Shown here: positions 1 to 8,495 of the stretch, one piece after another
Layout of the letters: each line of letters opens with the position of its first letter
Numbering within the stretch: the first letter of the stretch is position 1
NCBI GenBank assembly: GCA_903884375.1
Contig: CAISER010000024.1
Coordinates: 1-51,820, forward strand
DNA from: Candidatus Collierbacteria bacterium
GTDB taxonomy: Bacteria > Patescibacteriota > Microgenomatia > UBA1400 > MFAQ01
Reading direction: 5' to 3'
Length of the DNA: 51,820 bases
Program-made: the position numbers and the translations under genes
The notes under the pieces: model-generated
Told to the model about the DNA's origin: nothing
The model's database searches: none
Seen by the model: the letters and a program-made list of their open reading frames with translations, nothing else

Positions 1-2
1 GA

Positions 3-1958
3 ACGTACTCTGGGGTACAAGTAAGACAAGTTGATGAATACAATATCTTTTATAAAGATGCTTCTGTGGCCTTTACGGAATTGGTTTTGAAAAGTGATAG
101 TTTTAAACCAATTAAAACTTTTAAAGATTTACCAGTTGATTCGTTGGCAGCGATAACCGCGTCAATGGCTAAGTTTGGAGATAACGAAGCGGCGGCAATT
201 CAAATAATAATATCTCCGACGGAGTCTTCTTGGAGTAAATCAGGCGAGGGTTATGTGTCCAAATTAAAAAAAGATGAGGCGAATCCCGAGAAAGCCAAGT
301 TTAAAATGAATCCTCAAGAAATGGAGGCGATAACCAATAAATGCAGTAAGGTTGGATTTTTGACCAGTGTAAGAATGATTAGTGTAGCACCAAATGAAGG
401 AATGGCCAAAGCAAATTTATCTAATTTGAAAGGAACTTTTTCTCAGTTTGCCGGAAGTCAGAATAGCTTTTCGAGCAGAAAAATCCGTATGAAACAAATG
501 TTTATGATGGATTTTCTTTATCGATACCAAAATATGTGGGGCAACAACTCGGTGCTATCTACCGATGAATTGTCGACAATTTGGCATTTACCGAATAAAA
601 CGATTGATACACCGCATATTTATTGGTTGACAGCTAAAGTGGCGCCGGCGACAGGAGGATTCCCCGATAACGGTTTGTGGCTTGGACGATCAATTTACAG
701 AGGACAGGAACGAAATATTTATATGGGAGATGCCGATAGAATGCGTCATATGTACGTAATTGGAAGAACCGGAACGGGAAAAACGGAACTGTTGAAATCG
801 ATGATTATTCAAGATATGAGAGCCGGAAGAGGTTTGTGTTTTCTTGAACCTCATGGCGAAGGAATTGAAGAGTTGATGGAACTAGTACCACCCGAGAGGG
901 CCGAGGATGTAATTTTCTTTGATCCAACGGATGATGAAAGACCAATAGGATTTAATCTTTTGGAAGTGAGGAATTATGACGAGATGTATCAAGTGGCTTC
1001 TTCGATTATTAATTTGATGTATAAACTTTACGACCCACACCGAACAGGAATGGTGGGGGCGAGATTTGAACACGCAGTTAGAAACGCCATGCTAACAGTA
1101 GCAATGGTTCCCGGTGCAACTTTTGTGGAAGTAAATAGGGCTTTAACTGATCAAAAATATGTTCAAGAAATACTACCTTTAGTAAAAGATCCAATTGTTA
1201 AACGATACTGGACAGATCAAATAGCACAAACGGCAGATTTTCATAAAAGTGAAACCTTGGACTATATCGCTTCAAAGTTTGGTAGGTTTGTTACCAACAA
1301 AAGAATTCGAAATATTATTGGTCAGTCGAAGAGCACATTGAATTTCCGTGAGGCAATGGATACCGGAAAAATTGTGTTTTTGAAATTAGCTAAAGGATTA
1401 TTAGGAGAGGAGGATTCAAGTTTCTTGGGCATGATTTTAATCCCTAAATTATTGGCGGCGGCATTATCACGACAAGATATGCCCAAAGAACAAAGAAGAC
1501 CATTTAATCTCTATGTCGATGAATTCCAAAATTTTGCTACCCCTGACTTTGCTCAGATGCTTTCTGAAGTGCGTAAATATGGCATGTCTTTGACTCTTGC
1601 TAATCAATTTGTGAGCCAGGTGGATGAACAAGTAAGAGATGCAATTTTTGGAAACGTGGGTACATTGATGTCTTATCGGGTGGGTATGCAGGACGCGGCA
1701 ATTTTAGCAAAAGAGTTTGAACCAACTTTTAATGAAACCGATTTAACTAACGTCCCTGCTCGTGTTGTTTATGCAAAAACAATTGTGAATGAGACCCCCG
1801 TGCCTCCATTTTCGATGAATGTTGAGAGGGACTTGAAAGCTGAAAAAGCTCAAGGAAGTCCTGAAGTTTCGAGAATGATTAAGGAACTTTCAAGGCTTAA
1901 ATTTGGAAGGGATGAGATGGAAGTAAACGAAGAAATTGAAAAAAGAAGTAATTTGTAG
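3..1958 (+). CDS. Type IV secretion/conjugation coupling-type ATPase (VirD4/TraG/DUF87-like), 5'-truncated by window edge
   Basis: Walker A 'IGRTGTGKTELL', 'FLEPHGEG', 'LYVDEFQNFATPDFAQMLSEVRKYGMSLTLANQF'. Frame stays open upstream of the GTG at 66 to the window edge (TYSGVQVRQVDEYNIFYKDASV...). Confidence 0.8.
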   Translation, partial: TYSGVQVRQVDEYNIFYKDASVAFTELVLKSDSFKPIKTFKDLPVDSLAAITASMAKFGDNEAAAIQIIISPTESSWSKSGEGYVSKLKKDEANPEKAKFKMNPQEMEAITNKCSKVGFLTSVRMISVAPNEGMAKANLSNLKGTFSQFAGSQNSFSSRKIRMKQMFMMDFLYRYQNMWGNNSVLSTDELSTIWHLPNKTIDTPHIYWLTAKVAPATGGFPDNGLWLGRSIYRGQERNIYMGDADRMRHMYVIGRTGTGKTELLKSMIIQDMRAGRGLCFLEPHGEGIEELMELVPPERAEDVIFFDPTDDERPIGFNLLEVRNYDEMYQVASSIINLMYKLYDPHRTGMVGARFEHAVRNAMLTVAMVPGATFVEVNRALTDQKYVQEILPLVKDPIVKRYWTDQIAQTADFHKSETLDYIASKFGRFVTNKRIRNIIGQSKSTLNFREAMDTGKIVFLKLAKGLLGEEDSSFLGMILIPKLLAAALSRQDMPKEQRRPFNLYVDEFQNFATPDFAQMLSEVRKYGMSLTLANQFVSQVDEQVRDAIFGNVGTLMSYRVGMQDAAILAKEFEPTFNETDLTNVPARVVYAKTIVNETPVPPFSMNVERDLKAEKAQGSPEVSRMIKELSRLKFGRDEMEVNEEIEKRSNL

Positions 1959-1984
1959 TTGAGTTTGATAAAATACTCATGATT

Positions 1985-2061
1985 GGGCCGATAGCTCAGC
2001 TGGTTAGAGCGCGAAGCTTATACCTTCGATGTCCCAGGTCCGAATCCTGGTCGGCCCACCA
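1985..2061 (+). tRNA. tRNA-Ile (anticodon UAU), CCA encoded
   Basis: Acceptor GGGCCGA/TCGGCCC, D-arm GCTC..GAGC, anticodon arm CGAAG-CTTATAC-CTTCG, T-arm CCAGG-TCCGAAT-CCTGG, then ACCA. Confidence 0.9.
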
Positions 2062-2427
2062 ATGAAGATTAAAAGTAAAAAAAATAAAACGAAGAACGAT
2101 AAAATTCTTAGATTGGCACAGCCAGACGAGGAGTTAAACGATATGGCCTCGAATACTCCTTGGTCGCAAGAAATGGTTATTACCGGCAACATGAATTTGG
2201 GAAAAAGTGGAAACCCGGTGACGATATATATTGAAGATGAAGTAACAGGGGAACAGTTAGAGGTTTCCGGTGTTAAAAATGCTTTTTTAATTGTGGAAGA
2301 TACCAGAAAATCAACTTCCGGTTGGTTGGCCTTAGCGGTTGGATCGATGGAAAAGATGGGGGAAGTGCTTGGCTTCTTATCACAGACAACATTACAGGCA
2401 TTAAAAAAGCTAGTCAATAAAGACTAG
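2062..2427 (+). CDS. Hypothetical protein (about 121 aa)
   Basis: The ORF-track start at 2029 lies inside the tRNA; first ATG after the tRNA is at 2062. Confidence 0.6.
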   Translation: MKIKSKKNKTKNDKILRLAQPDEELNDMASNTPWSQEMVITGNMNLGKSGNPVTIYIEDEVTGEQLEVSGVKNAFLIVEDTRKSTSGWLALAVGSMEKMGEVLGFLSQTTLQALKKLVNKD

Positions 2428-2430
2428 CTT
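2407..2430. terminator. Bidirectional intrinsic terminator between convergent genes
   Basis: AAGCTAGTC-AATAAA-GACTAGCTT, with A-tract on the left (U-tract for the minus strand) and TTCTTT on the right. Confidence 0.75.
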
Positions 2431-2453
2431 CTTTAATTAATTAAAGTGACGTT

Positions 2454-3329
2454 TTAGAGGTCGATAAGTTTGGGCTTATCCTTAGCAGGTTTTTCGGAAA
2501 TGAATTCAAGATATTTTTCGGTAGTGGAAAGTCTCTTGTGACCAACAAGTTTACTAATATAAACGAGAGGACTGCCTGAAGTAAGCTGTTGGGCAATAAA
2601 AGTATGTCTTAGGTCGTTAACCTTAGCGTTTTCGATTCCAGCCATGTGGAAATACCTGTCAAGGTTTGAACGAATATTTCTAATGAGAAAGGCGTTGCCT
2701 GTTTTGGTAATAAAGACATAAGTGTTTCCACTTTTTGGGCGGGTTTCCATGTAACGAGCAAGTGATTCTTTAACCGGTTGGTTTAGAGGAATTATACGTT
2801 CCGGGTGGGATTCATAGGCACGAATGGTGATTTGATTGCTTGAAAGATCCAGATCACCAATTTTAAGGTTGGCAAGTTCGGAAATACGCATACCTGTTTG
2901 AAGTAAAAGCTCAACAATGGCAGCCATACGAAGATCTTCACGACAAGCATCTCGAAGAGCACGGTATTCAATTTTATTTAAGATTCGAGGAGGTTTAATG
3001 TCGTATTTGGGGTGAGTGACGTTGGTGCTTGGGTTTTCAGAGATAGTCCCATTGGCTAGAATGTAGGAGAAAAAAGACTTTATGGAGTTAATTTTACGAG
3101 AGATAGACTTGGTGGTATAGTTTTGAGCAGAAAGACTATCCTTGAAGGCGTCGATATCTTCTTTTGTAACCTCAGAGAGGTTGTTTTTATTAGATTTTGC
3201 TACAAAATTGGCCAATTGCTCAATGTCTTTTGAGTAGGCTAAGATAGTAGCAGAAGCTCTGCCTTGAGAAGCCAAGTGGCTTTTAAAAGCAATCACAGCT
3301 TGTTTGATGTTTTGATCAACTTGTTCCAT
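2454..3329 (-). CDS. Tyrosine recombinase (Xer family)
   Basis: 'LLQTGMRISELANL', 'VNDLRHTFIAQQL', 'LVGHKRLSTTEKYLEF' (R..HxxR..H..Y catalytic pattern). Confidence 0.9.
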   Translation of the reverse strand: MEQVDQNIKQAVIAFKSHLASQGRASATILAYSKDIEQLANFVAKSNKNNLSEVTKEDIDAFKDSLSAQNYTTKSISRKINSIKSFFSYILANGTISENPSTNVTHPKYDIKPPRILNKIEYRALRDACREDLRMAAIVELLLQTGMRISELANLKIGDLDLSSNQITIRAYESHPERIIPLNQPVKESLARYMETRPKSGNTYVFITKTGNAFLIRNIRSNLDRYFHMAGIENAKVNDLRHTFIAQQLTSGSPLVYISKLVGHKRLSTTEKYLEFISEKPAKDKPKLIDL

Positions 3330-3382
3330 AATTAGTTACGGTAATATTTATGGCACTTATTATAACACTCTAGGTTTCAACA

Positions 3383-3760
3383 ATGCAATCATTAAATCGG
3401 GATAATCGACATAAAGATAAAAAAGATTGGATAAGGGGCATTATTTTAGTTATTGCCTGGATTCTTATTATTTCCTTGGCAAAAGACCTTTGGCAGGTTA
3501 AAAGAGGTTTTTCACGAATTGAAGAAGCTAAAAGCCGTTTAATAATAGAAGAAGAAAAAAATCAAATGTTAAAGGATAAACTTGAAATGGTAATGACTGA
3601 GGAATACAAAGAGAAAATTATTAGAGAACAGTTAAATATGCAGAAAATAGACGAGGTTGTAGCTGTATTACCCAAAGGAAATATGTTGGGTACAAAAGAG
3701 GCGGGGGAAGAACAAAAAGAGGAAGAAAATTGGGAAAAATGGTGGGCAATTGTTAGATAA
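3383..3760 (+). CDS. Septum formation initiator-like (DivIC/FtsL-type) protein
   Basis: Short N-terminal cytoplasmic segment, single TM helix, coiled-coil. Confidence 0.6.
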   Translation: MQSLNRDNRHKDKKDWIRGIILVIAWILIISLAKDLWQVKRGFSRIEEAKSRLIIEEEKNQMLKDKLEMVMTEEYKEKIIREQLNMQKIDEVVAVLPKGNMLGTKEAGEEQKEEENWEKWWAIVR

Positions 3761-3781
3761 CCTACTGAACATAGACAAGTG

Positions 3782-4040
3782 TTGCGGGTCTGGGGTCACG
3801 CTCCCCAGTTAAGCGAGATTATGCACTGTTTCTCTGGTTACCCAGAGTGTCGGACTATGTCATCATCCTAATAAAATTAGGAGCTCGGCGTTTAGTCTCT
3901 ACGGGGTCATCCGCCTAAGGCGGAGACTTCCCTCGGCGTTGTCCTTTTCTAGGATTTCACCGATATAGCCAAGTTCTATTCAACGATTACTCATTGAACG
4001 GCCCATTTGAGCCTCGCAAGATACTCACCTTCCACCCGCA
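3782..4040 (-). tRNA. tRNA-like gene with CAU anticodon (initiator Met-like), interrupted by a group I intron; exons 4010-4040 and 3782-3823
   Basis: Spliced minus-strand exons give TGCGGGT/ACCCGCA acceptor, D-stem AAGG/TCTT, anticodon arm CGAGG-CTCATAA-TCTCG, T-stem CTGGGG/CCCCAG. D- and T-loops are non-canonical. Confidence 0.6.
3824..4009 (-). other. Group I intron (about 186 nt, no ORF) in the tRNA-like gene
   Basis: P1 GGCT^C-AAAT-GGGCC with U.G at the splice site; P2 TTCAA..TTGAA; P6 TCCGCC-TTAG-GGCGGA; P7 GACTA/TAGTC flanking P8 CCTAAT-TTT-ATTAGG; P9 CTCTGG-GTAA-CCAGAG; terminal omega-G. Confidence 0.85.
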
Positions 4041-4268
4041 AATAAGAGCTTACTCGAATTTTTCTGATAACTTTCGTTATCAAAATAAAATTCTTGCGTT
4101 TCCTCTTATATTCGCCCATAACCTTCGTTATGATGCTCGAATATTAACGAACATGGGTATTTTAGCACGAACGAGCACGTTTGACAATTCGGGTAATGTA
4201 TGGGTACTATTATCTTATCAGGAGTGGAGAGAGCTTATGTTGATGATAAAATATAGTGGTTGGATTGA

Positions 4269-4342
4269 GGCAAGGTAGCTCAAATGGTTAGAGCGGCGGA
4301 TTCATAAACCGCAGGTAGTGGGTTCGATCCCCACCCTTGCTA
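4269..4342 (+). tRNA. tRNA-Met (CAU; elongator-like, Ile2 not excluded), CCA not encoded
   Basis: Acceptor GGCAAGG/CCTTGCT, D-arm GCTC..GAGC, loop TTCATAA, T-arm GTGGG-TTCGATC-CCCAC. Confidence 0.88.
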
Positions 4343-4364
4343 CTTTAGCAGACAATGAATTTAT

Positions 4365-5366
4365 ATGAAAAAAAGAATATTGACGGGAGATAGGCCAAGC
4401 GGAAGATTGCACTTGGGTCATTTTGTTGGTTCGTTGGCTAATCGAGTTAAGCTACAAGAGGAATACGAGCAATTTATATTAATTGCTGATGTACAGGCAT
4501 TAACCGATAATTTTTCCAATCCTCAAATCGTAGCCGATTCCGTTAGAGAACTGGTACTCGATTATGTGGCTTCGGGAATTGATCCTCAAAAAAGTACGAT
4601 TGTGGTGCAGTCAAAAATACCGGCGATAGCCGAACTTACGGTTTTTTACATGAATTTGGTGAGTTTGAATAGAGTGTTAAGAAATCCAACCGTAAAGACG
4701 GAAATAGAACAAAAGGGGTTTGGAGAGTCTGTTCCGGCAGGTTTTGCCATGTATCCGGTTTCTCAAGCGGCGGATATTACCGCTTTTGATGCCGATTTGG
4801 TGCCCGTAGGAGACGATCAATTACCAATGATCGAGCAAACAAGAGAAATAGTAAGAAAGTTTAATTCCTTGTACGGAACAGTACTGAAAGAACCCGAGGC
4901 TTTGATGAGTGATTTTCCAAGATTGGTGGGTTTGGATGGAAAATCAAAAATGAGCAAGAGTTTGAATAATTGTATTTATTTGGCTGATAGGGCAGAAGAA
5001 GTTGAAAAGAAAGTGATGAGTATGTATACGGACCCTAGTAGATTGAAGCCAACTGACGCAGGAACCGTTGAAGGCAATCCAGTGTTTGTTTATCACGATG
5101 CTTTTAATCCCAATAAAGAAGAAGTTGAAGATTTGAAGAATCGATATCGCATGGGACAAGTAGGAGATGTTGAAGTAAAACAAAAATTGGTTTTGGCGAT
5201 AAATAACTTTCTTGAACCGATGAGGATAAGAAGATCCGAACTAGAGAAAAATCCGCAAAAAATTGATGCCATATTAAAAGAGGGAGTTGAAAAAGGTAAT
5301 AAAGTATCCGAAGAAATTCTTTCAAAGGTTAAAACAGCAATGAAAATTAATTACACTTTTAAGTAA
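4365..5366 (+). CDS. trpS: Tryptophanyl-tRNA synthetase
   Basis: 'LTGDRPSGRLHLGHFVGSL', 'GDDQLPMIEQTREI', 'KMSKSLNN'. Confidence 0.95.
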   Translation: MKKRILTGDRPSGRLHLGHFVGSLANRVKLQEEYEQFILIADVQALTDNFSNPQIVADSVRELVLDYVASGIDPQKSTIVVQSKIPAIAELTVFYMNLVSLNRVLRNPTVKTEIEQKGFGESVPAGFAMYPVSQAADITAFDADLVPVGDDQLPMIEQTREIVRKFNSLYGTVLKEPEALMSDFPRLVGLDGKSKMSKSLNNCIYLADRAEEVEKKVMSMYTDPSRLKPTDAGTVEGNPVFVYHDAFNPNKEEVEDLKNRYRMGQVGDVEVKQKLVLAINNFLEPMRIRRSELEKNPQKIDAILKEGVEKGNKVSEEILSKVKTAMKINYTFK

Positions 5367-5701
5367 TGAAAGGCGCAGTTAATTATCAGGATTTTGAGAA
5401 ACTGGATATAAGAGCCGGAAAGGTTTTAACGGCAAGTTGCCCAGAGTGGAGTGAAAAACTGATTCGATACGAAATGGATTTTGGTGAAGAGCTGGGAAAG
5501 AGAGTACTGTTTAGTGGAATTAGAAAATGGTATACACCAGAAGATTTAATCGGAAAAATAATGCCTGTTATTGTAAACATGGAACCAAAAAAAATGGGTG
5601 ACGAGGAAAGTCAAGGAATGACGATAATGATTGATGGAGAGGAAGGACCCAAATTAATTTATTTAGACGATAAAATCGTGCTTGGAACAGTGATAAGATA
5701 A
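5366..5701 (+). CDS. Stand-alone tRNA-binding domain protein (EMAP-II/Trbp111/CsaA-like)
   Basis: 'YQDFEKLDIRAGKVLTA...', 'GIRKWYTPEDLIGK..PVIVNMEPKKMGDEESQGM'. Confidence 0.85.
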   Translation: MKGAVNYQDFEKLDIRAGKVLTASCPEWSEKLIRYEMDFGEELGKRVLFSGIRKWYTPEDLIGKIMPVIVNMEPKKMGDEESQGMTIMIDGEEGPKLIYLDDKIVLGTVIR

Positions 5702-5715
5702 AAGACGATAATAAT

Positions 5716-7581
5716 ATGGAAACAAAAAAAGTAGAGTTTAAGTTGAATCTAAATATTAGACGTTTGTTGATATGGTTTTTGATTTTGTTTTTGTTTGTTC
5801 CCTATATTGTTAATTTTATTTTGGGAACAACCGGATCAGTGGTAGAGATGCCATTGTCTTCGGCAATTGCCGAGATTAAACAAGGAAAGGTGGAGTCGGT
5901 AGAGATTAAAGGAGAAGAACTAATTTTGCTTTATCCAAAAAACGGTGAGGGAAAACAAACAGTCGGAATGTCAAGAAAAGAGGAAGGATCAAGTTTTATG
6001 GATCAGTTACAAAAAGCGGGAGTGGACGAGAGTAAAATAAAAGTAACCGTTTCTTCCCAGGATTTCAGTAAAGCTATTTGGAGTATTTTGTCTTTAGTGT
6101 TACCAATTTTGGGTTTTGGTTTGTTGATGTTTATTTTGATGCGAAGGCAAGGTGGTGGTGGAGATATGTTTGGTATTGGTAAAAGCAAAGCAAAACTATT
6201 TTCAAAAGGAAAACAAAATGTGAAATTTAAAGATGTTGCGGGTGTTGATGAAGCAAAAAAAGAGTTGGAGGAAGTAGTTGATTTTTTGAAAAATCCAAAA
6301 AAATATCGTGATTTGGGGGCAAGAACTCCAAAGGGAGTACTACTGACCGGACCTTCCGGCGTGGGAAAAACTTTGATGGCAAGAGCCGTAGCCGGAGAAG
6401 CTGGTGTGCCTTTCTTTTCCATGGCAGGATCAGAGTTTATGGAGATGCTCGTAGGTGTTGGCGCGAGTCGTGTTCGTGATTTGTTTGACACAGCCAAAAG
6501 AGCAGCACCGGCGATAATTTTTATTGATGAAGTTGATGCGATTGGAAGAACAAGAGGAGTTGGGGGTGGAATGGGAGGACATGACGAAAGAGAACAGACA
6601 TTAAACCAAATATTGGTGGAGATGGATGGCTTTACCCAAAGCGATAATGTAATTGTGATTGCAGCGACAAATAGACCGGACGTGCTGGATCCGGCATTGG
6701 TTCGCCCGGGTAGATTTGACAGAAGAGTAAATTTGGATTTGCCGGACATCGCGGGTAGAAAATCAATAATTGAGATTCATAGAAGAGGGAAACCATTTGC
6801 TAAGGGGCTGAATTGGGACAGAGTTGCAGAGAGAACTGTAGGTTTTTCCGGCGCTGATTTGGAAAATATGTTAAATGAGGCGGCAATCTTGGCGGCAAGA
6901 GATGACAGAAAAGAAATTTGGATGGTTGATATTGAAGAAGCGGCGATGAAGGTGAAAATGGGACCGGAAAAGAAACGATTACAGTCTGATGTCGAACGTA
7001 AAATGACAGCTTATCACGAAGCCGGTCATGCTTTGGTTGGCCATCTTCTACCGGGAACGGACCCAATCCATCGACTTAGTATTGTGTCTCGGGGCATGGC
7101 TCTTGGATTTACAATGAGTAGACCAAAAACAGATAAATATCAACAAACGAGAACTGAGTTAAAAGATGAGATAGCGATGTCTCTTGGAGGTAGAGCAGCT
7201 GAACAAATGGTGTTTAACGAATTGACAGCCGGAGCAGCATCGGATATTGAAAGGGCTACAATGTTGGCTCGTAGAATGGTAGTTGATTTTGGTATGAGTA
7301 GTTTGGGGCCGGTGGCTATGGGTCAGATGACCGAGATGAATAGCTGGGGTTTCTCGTATGGTGATTCAACGAGATTATCTGAGGCTACTCAAGCTAAAGT
7401 GGATGTTGAGATAAAGAAGCTAGTTGATGAGGGTTTGAAGACCGCAGAACGGATACTAAAAGGCAATAGAAAGATTTTAGATAAGATTGTGACCAAACTC
7501 ATGAAAATCGAGACTCTAGAACAGGAAGGGTTTGAAAAAATCGTGGAAAAACCAAAAGCCACAATCGAGATTAAAATATGA
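5716..7581 (+). CDS. ftsH: ATP-dependent zinc metalloprotease FtsH
   Basis: AAA+ 'GPSGVGKTLMARAVAGEAGVPFF', SRH 'AATNRPDVLDPALVRPGRFDR', 'HEAGHALVGH'; N-terminal TM segments. Confidence 0.97.
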   Translation: METKKVEFKLNLNIRRLLIWFLILFLFVPYIVNFILGTTGSVVEMPLSSAIAEIKQGKVESVEIKGEELILLYPKNGEGKQTVGMSRKEEGSSFMDQLQKAGVDESKIKVTVSSQDFSKAIWSILSLVLPILGFGLLMFILMRRQGGGGDMFGIGKSKAKLFSKGKQNVKFKDVAGVDEAKKELEEVVDFLKNPKKYRDLGARTPKGVLLTGPSGVGKTLMARAVAGEAGVPFFSMAGSEFMEMLVGVGASRVRDLFDTAKRAAPAIIFIDEVDAIGRTRGVGGGMGGHDEREQTLNQILVEMDGFTQSDNVIVIAATNRPDVLDPALVRPGRFDRRVNLDLPDIAGRKSIIEIHRRGKPFAKGLNWDRVAERTVGFSGADLENMLNEAAILAARDDRKEIWMVDIEEAAMKVKMGPEKKRLQSDVERKMTAYHEAGHALVGHLLPGTDPIHRLSIVSRGMALGFTMSRPKTDKYQQTRTELKDEIAMSLGGRAAEQMVFNELTAGAASDIERATMLARRMVVDFGMSSLGPVAMGQMTEMNSWGFSYGDSTRLSEATQAKVDVEIKKLVDEGLKTAERILKGNRKILDKIVTKLMKIETLEQEGFEKIVEKPKATIEIKI

Positions 7582-8495
7582 GGAAATTGATACTAATTGA
7601 TGGCAACTCGTTATTGCATCGAGCCTATCACGCTTTTCCACCATTGAACACTGCCAAAGGGGAGCTGATTAATGCTGTTTATGGTTTTTCTTCAATGCTG
7701 CTTACTATTTTGGACAAACTTAGCCCAACACATGTGGCTGTAGCTTGGGATGTGAAAGGACCGACTTTCCGTAAAATGGAATATGTTGAATATAAAGCCA
7801 ATCGAGGACCGATGGATGAAGAATTGGCAACTCAGATTGAAAGAACAAGAGAAGTGGTTTCGGTTTTGAATATTCCACAGTTTGGAATTGATGGATATGA
7901 GGGAGACGATGTAATAGGAACGTTAGCAAGACAAGCGACTGATGAAAAAAAAGAAAAAGATACTCAAGTGGTAATAGTAACTGCCGATAGAGATGCTCTT
8001 CAATTAATTAAAGGGAAACAAATTGTTGTTTATTTGCCTTTACAAAATCGGGCGTCACAGGCAGTAGTGTTTGATGAAGATAAAGTGATAGAAACGTATG
8101 GATTTAAGCCGAAATGTATTGTTGATTTAAAAAGTTTAATGGGAGATTCGTCCGACAATATCCCAGGGGTAAAAGGAATAGGAAAAGTAACAGCTACAAA
8201 ATTGATTATGAATTTTGGGAGTTTGGAGGGAGTTTATAAAAACATTGATAGCGATAAAATAAGCAAAAAAATTCGAGAAATGTTGATTGCTGATAAAGAT
8301 ATGGCATTGCAAAGTTATAAATTAGCAGAGATAAACAAAGAAGCCCCTTTGAAAATCAATTGGGAGGATTGTTTGTTGACTAATTACGATAAGAACAAAG
8401 CAATGGAATTATTTAAGGAATTAAATTTTAATAGTTTGCTTTCTCGTTTACCAAAAGATTTTTGGGAAAAAGAAACAGAAGAAATATTCTTATGA
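7578..8495 (+). CDS. 5'-3' exonuclease (stand-alone PolA N-terminal-type)
   Basis: 'LILIDGNSLLHRAYHAFPPL', 'GYEGDDVIGTLARQA', 'MGDSSDNIPGVKGIGKVTATKLI'. Confidence 0.93.
   Translation: MRKLILIDGNSLLHRAYHAFPPLNTAKGELINAVYGFSSMLLTILDKLSPTHVAVAWDVKGPTFRKMEYVEYKANRGPMDEELATQIERTREVVSVLNIPQFGIDGYEGDDVIGTLARQATDEKKEKDTQVVIVTADRDALQLIKGKQIVVYLPLQNRASQAVVFDEDKVIETYGFKPKCIVDLKSLMGDSSDNIPGVKGIGKVTATKLIMNFGSLEGVYKNIDSDKISKKIREMLIADKDMALQSYKLAEINKEAPLKINWEDCLLTNYDKNKAMELFKELNFNSLLSRLPKDFWEKETEEIFL

Noticed and set aside
2004-2417. Minus-strand 137-aa ORF
   Set aside because: Antisense to the tRNA-Ile and the plausible plus-strand gene; no motifs.
2454-3329. Integrase next to a tRNA as evidence for an integrated mobile element
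   Set aside because: Looks like a housekeeping Xer recombinase; no attachment-site repeat of the tRNA 3' end or cargo genes seen.
3994-4278. Plus-strand 94-aa ORF in the track
   Set aside because: Overlaps the group I intron/tRNA-like exon on the minus strand and runs into the plus-strand tRNA-Met; chance ORF.
6003-6749. Minus-strand 248-aa ORF antisense to ftsH
   Set aside because: Low-complexity Ser/Pro/Thr-rich translation shadowing a well-supported AAA+ gene.
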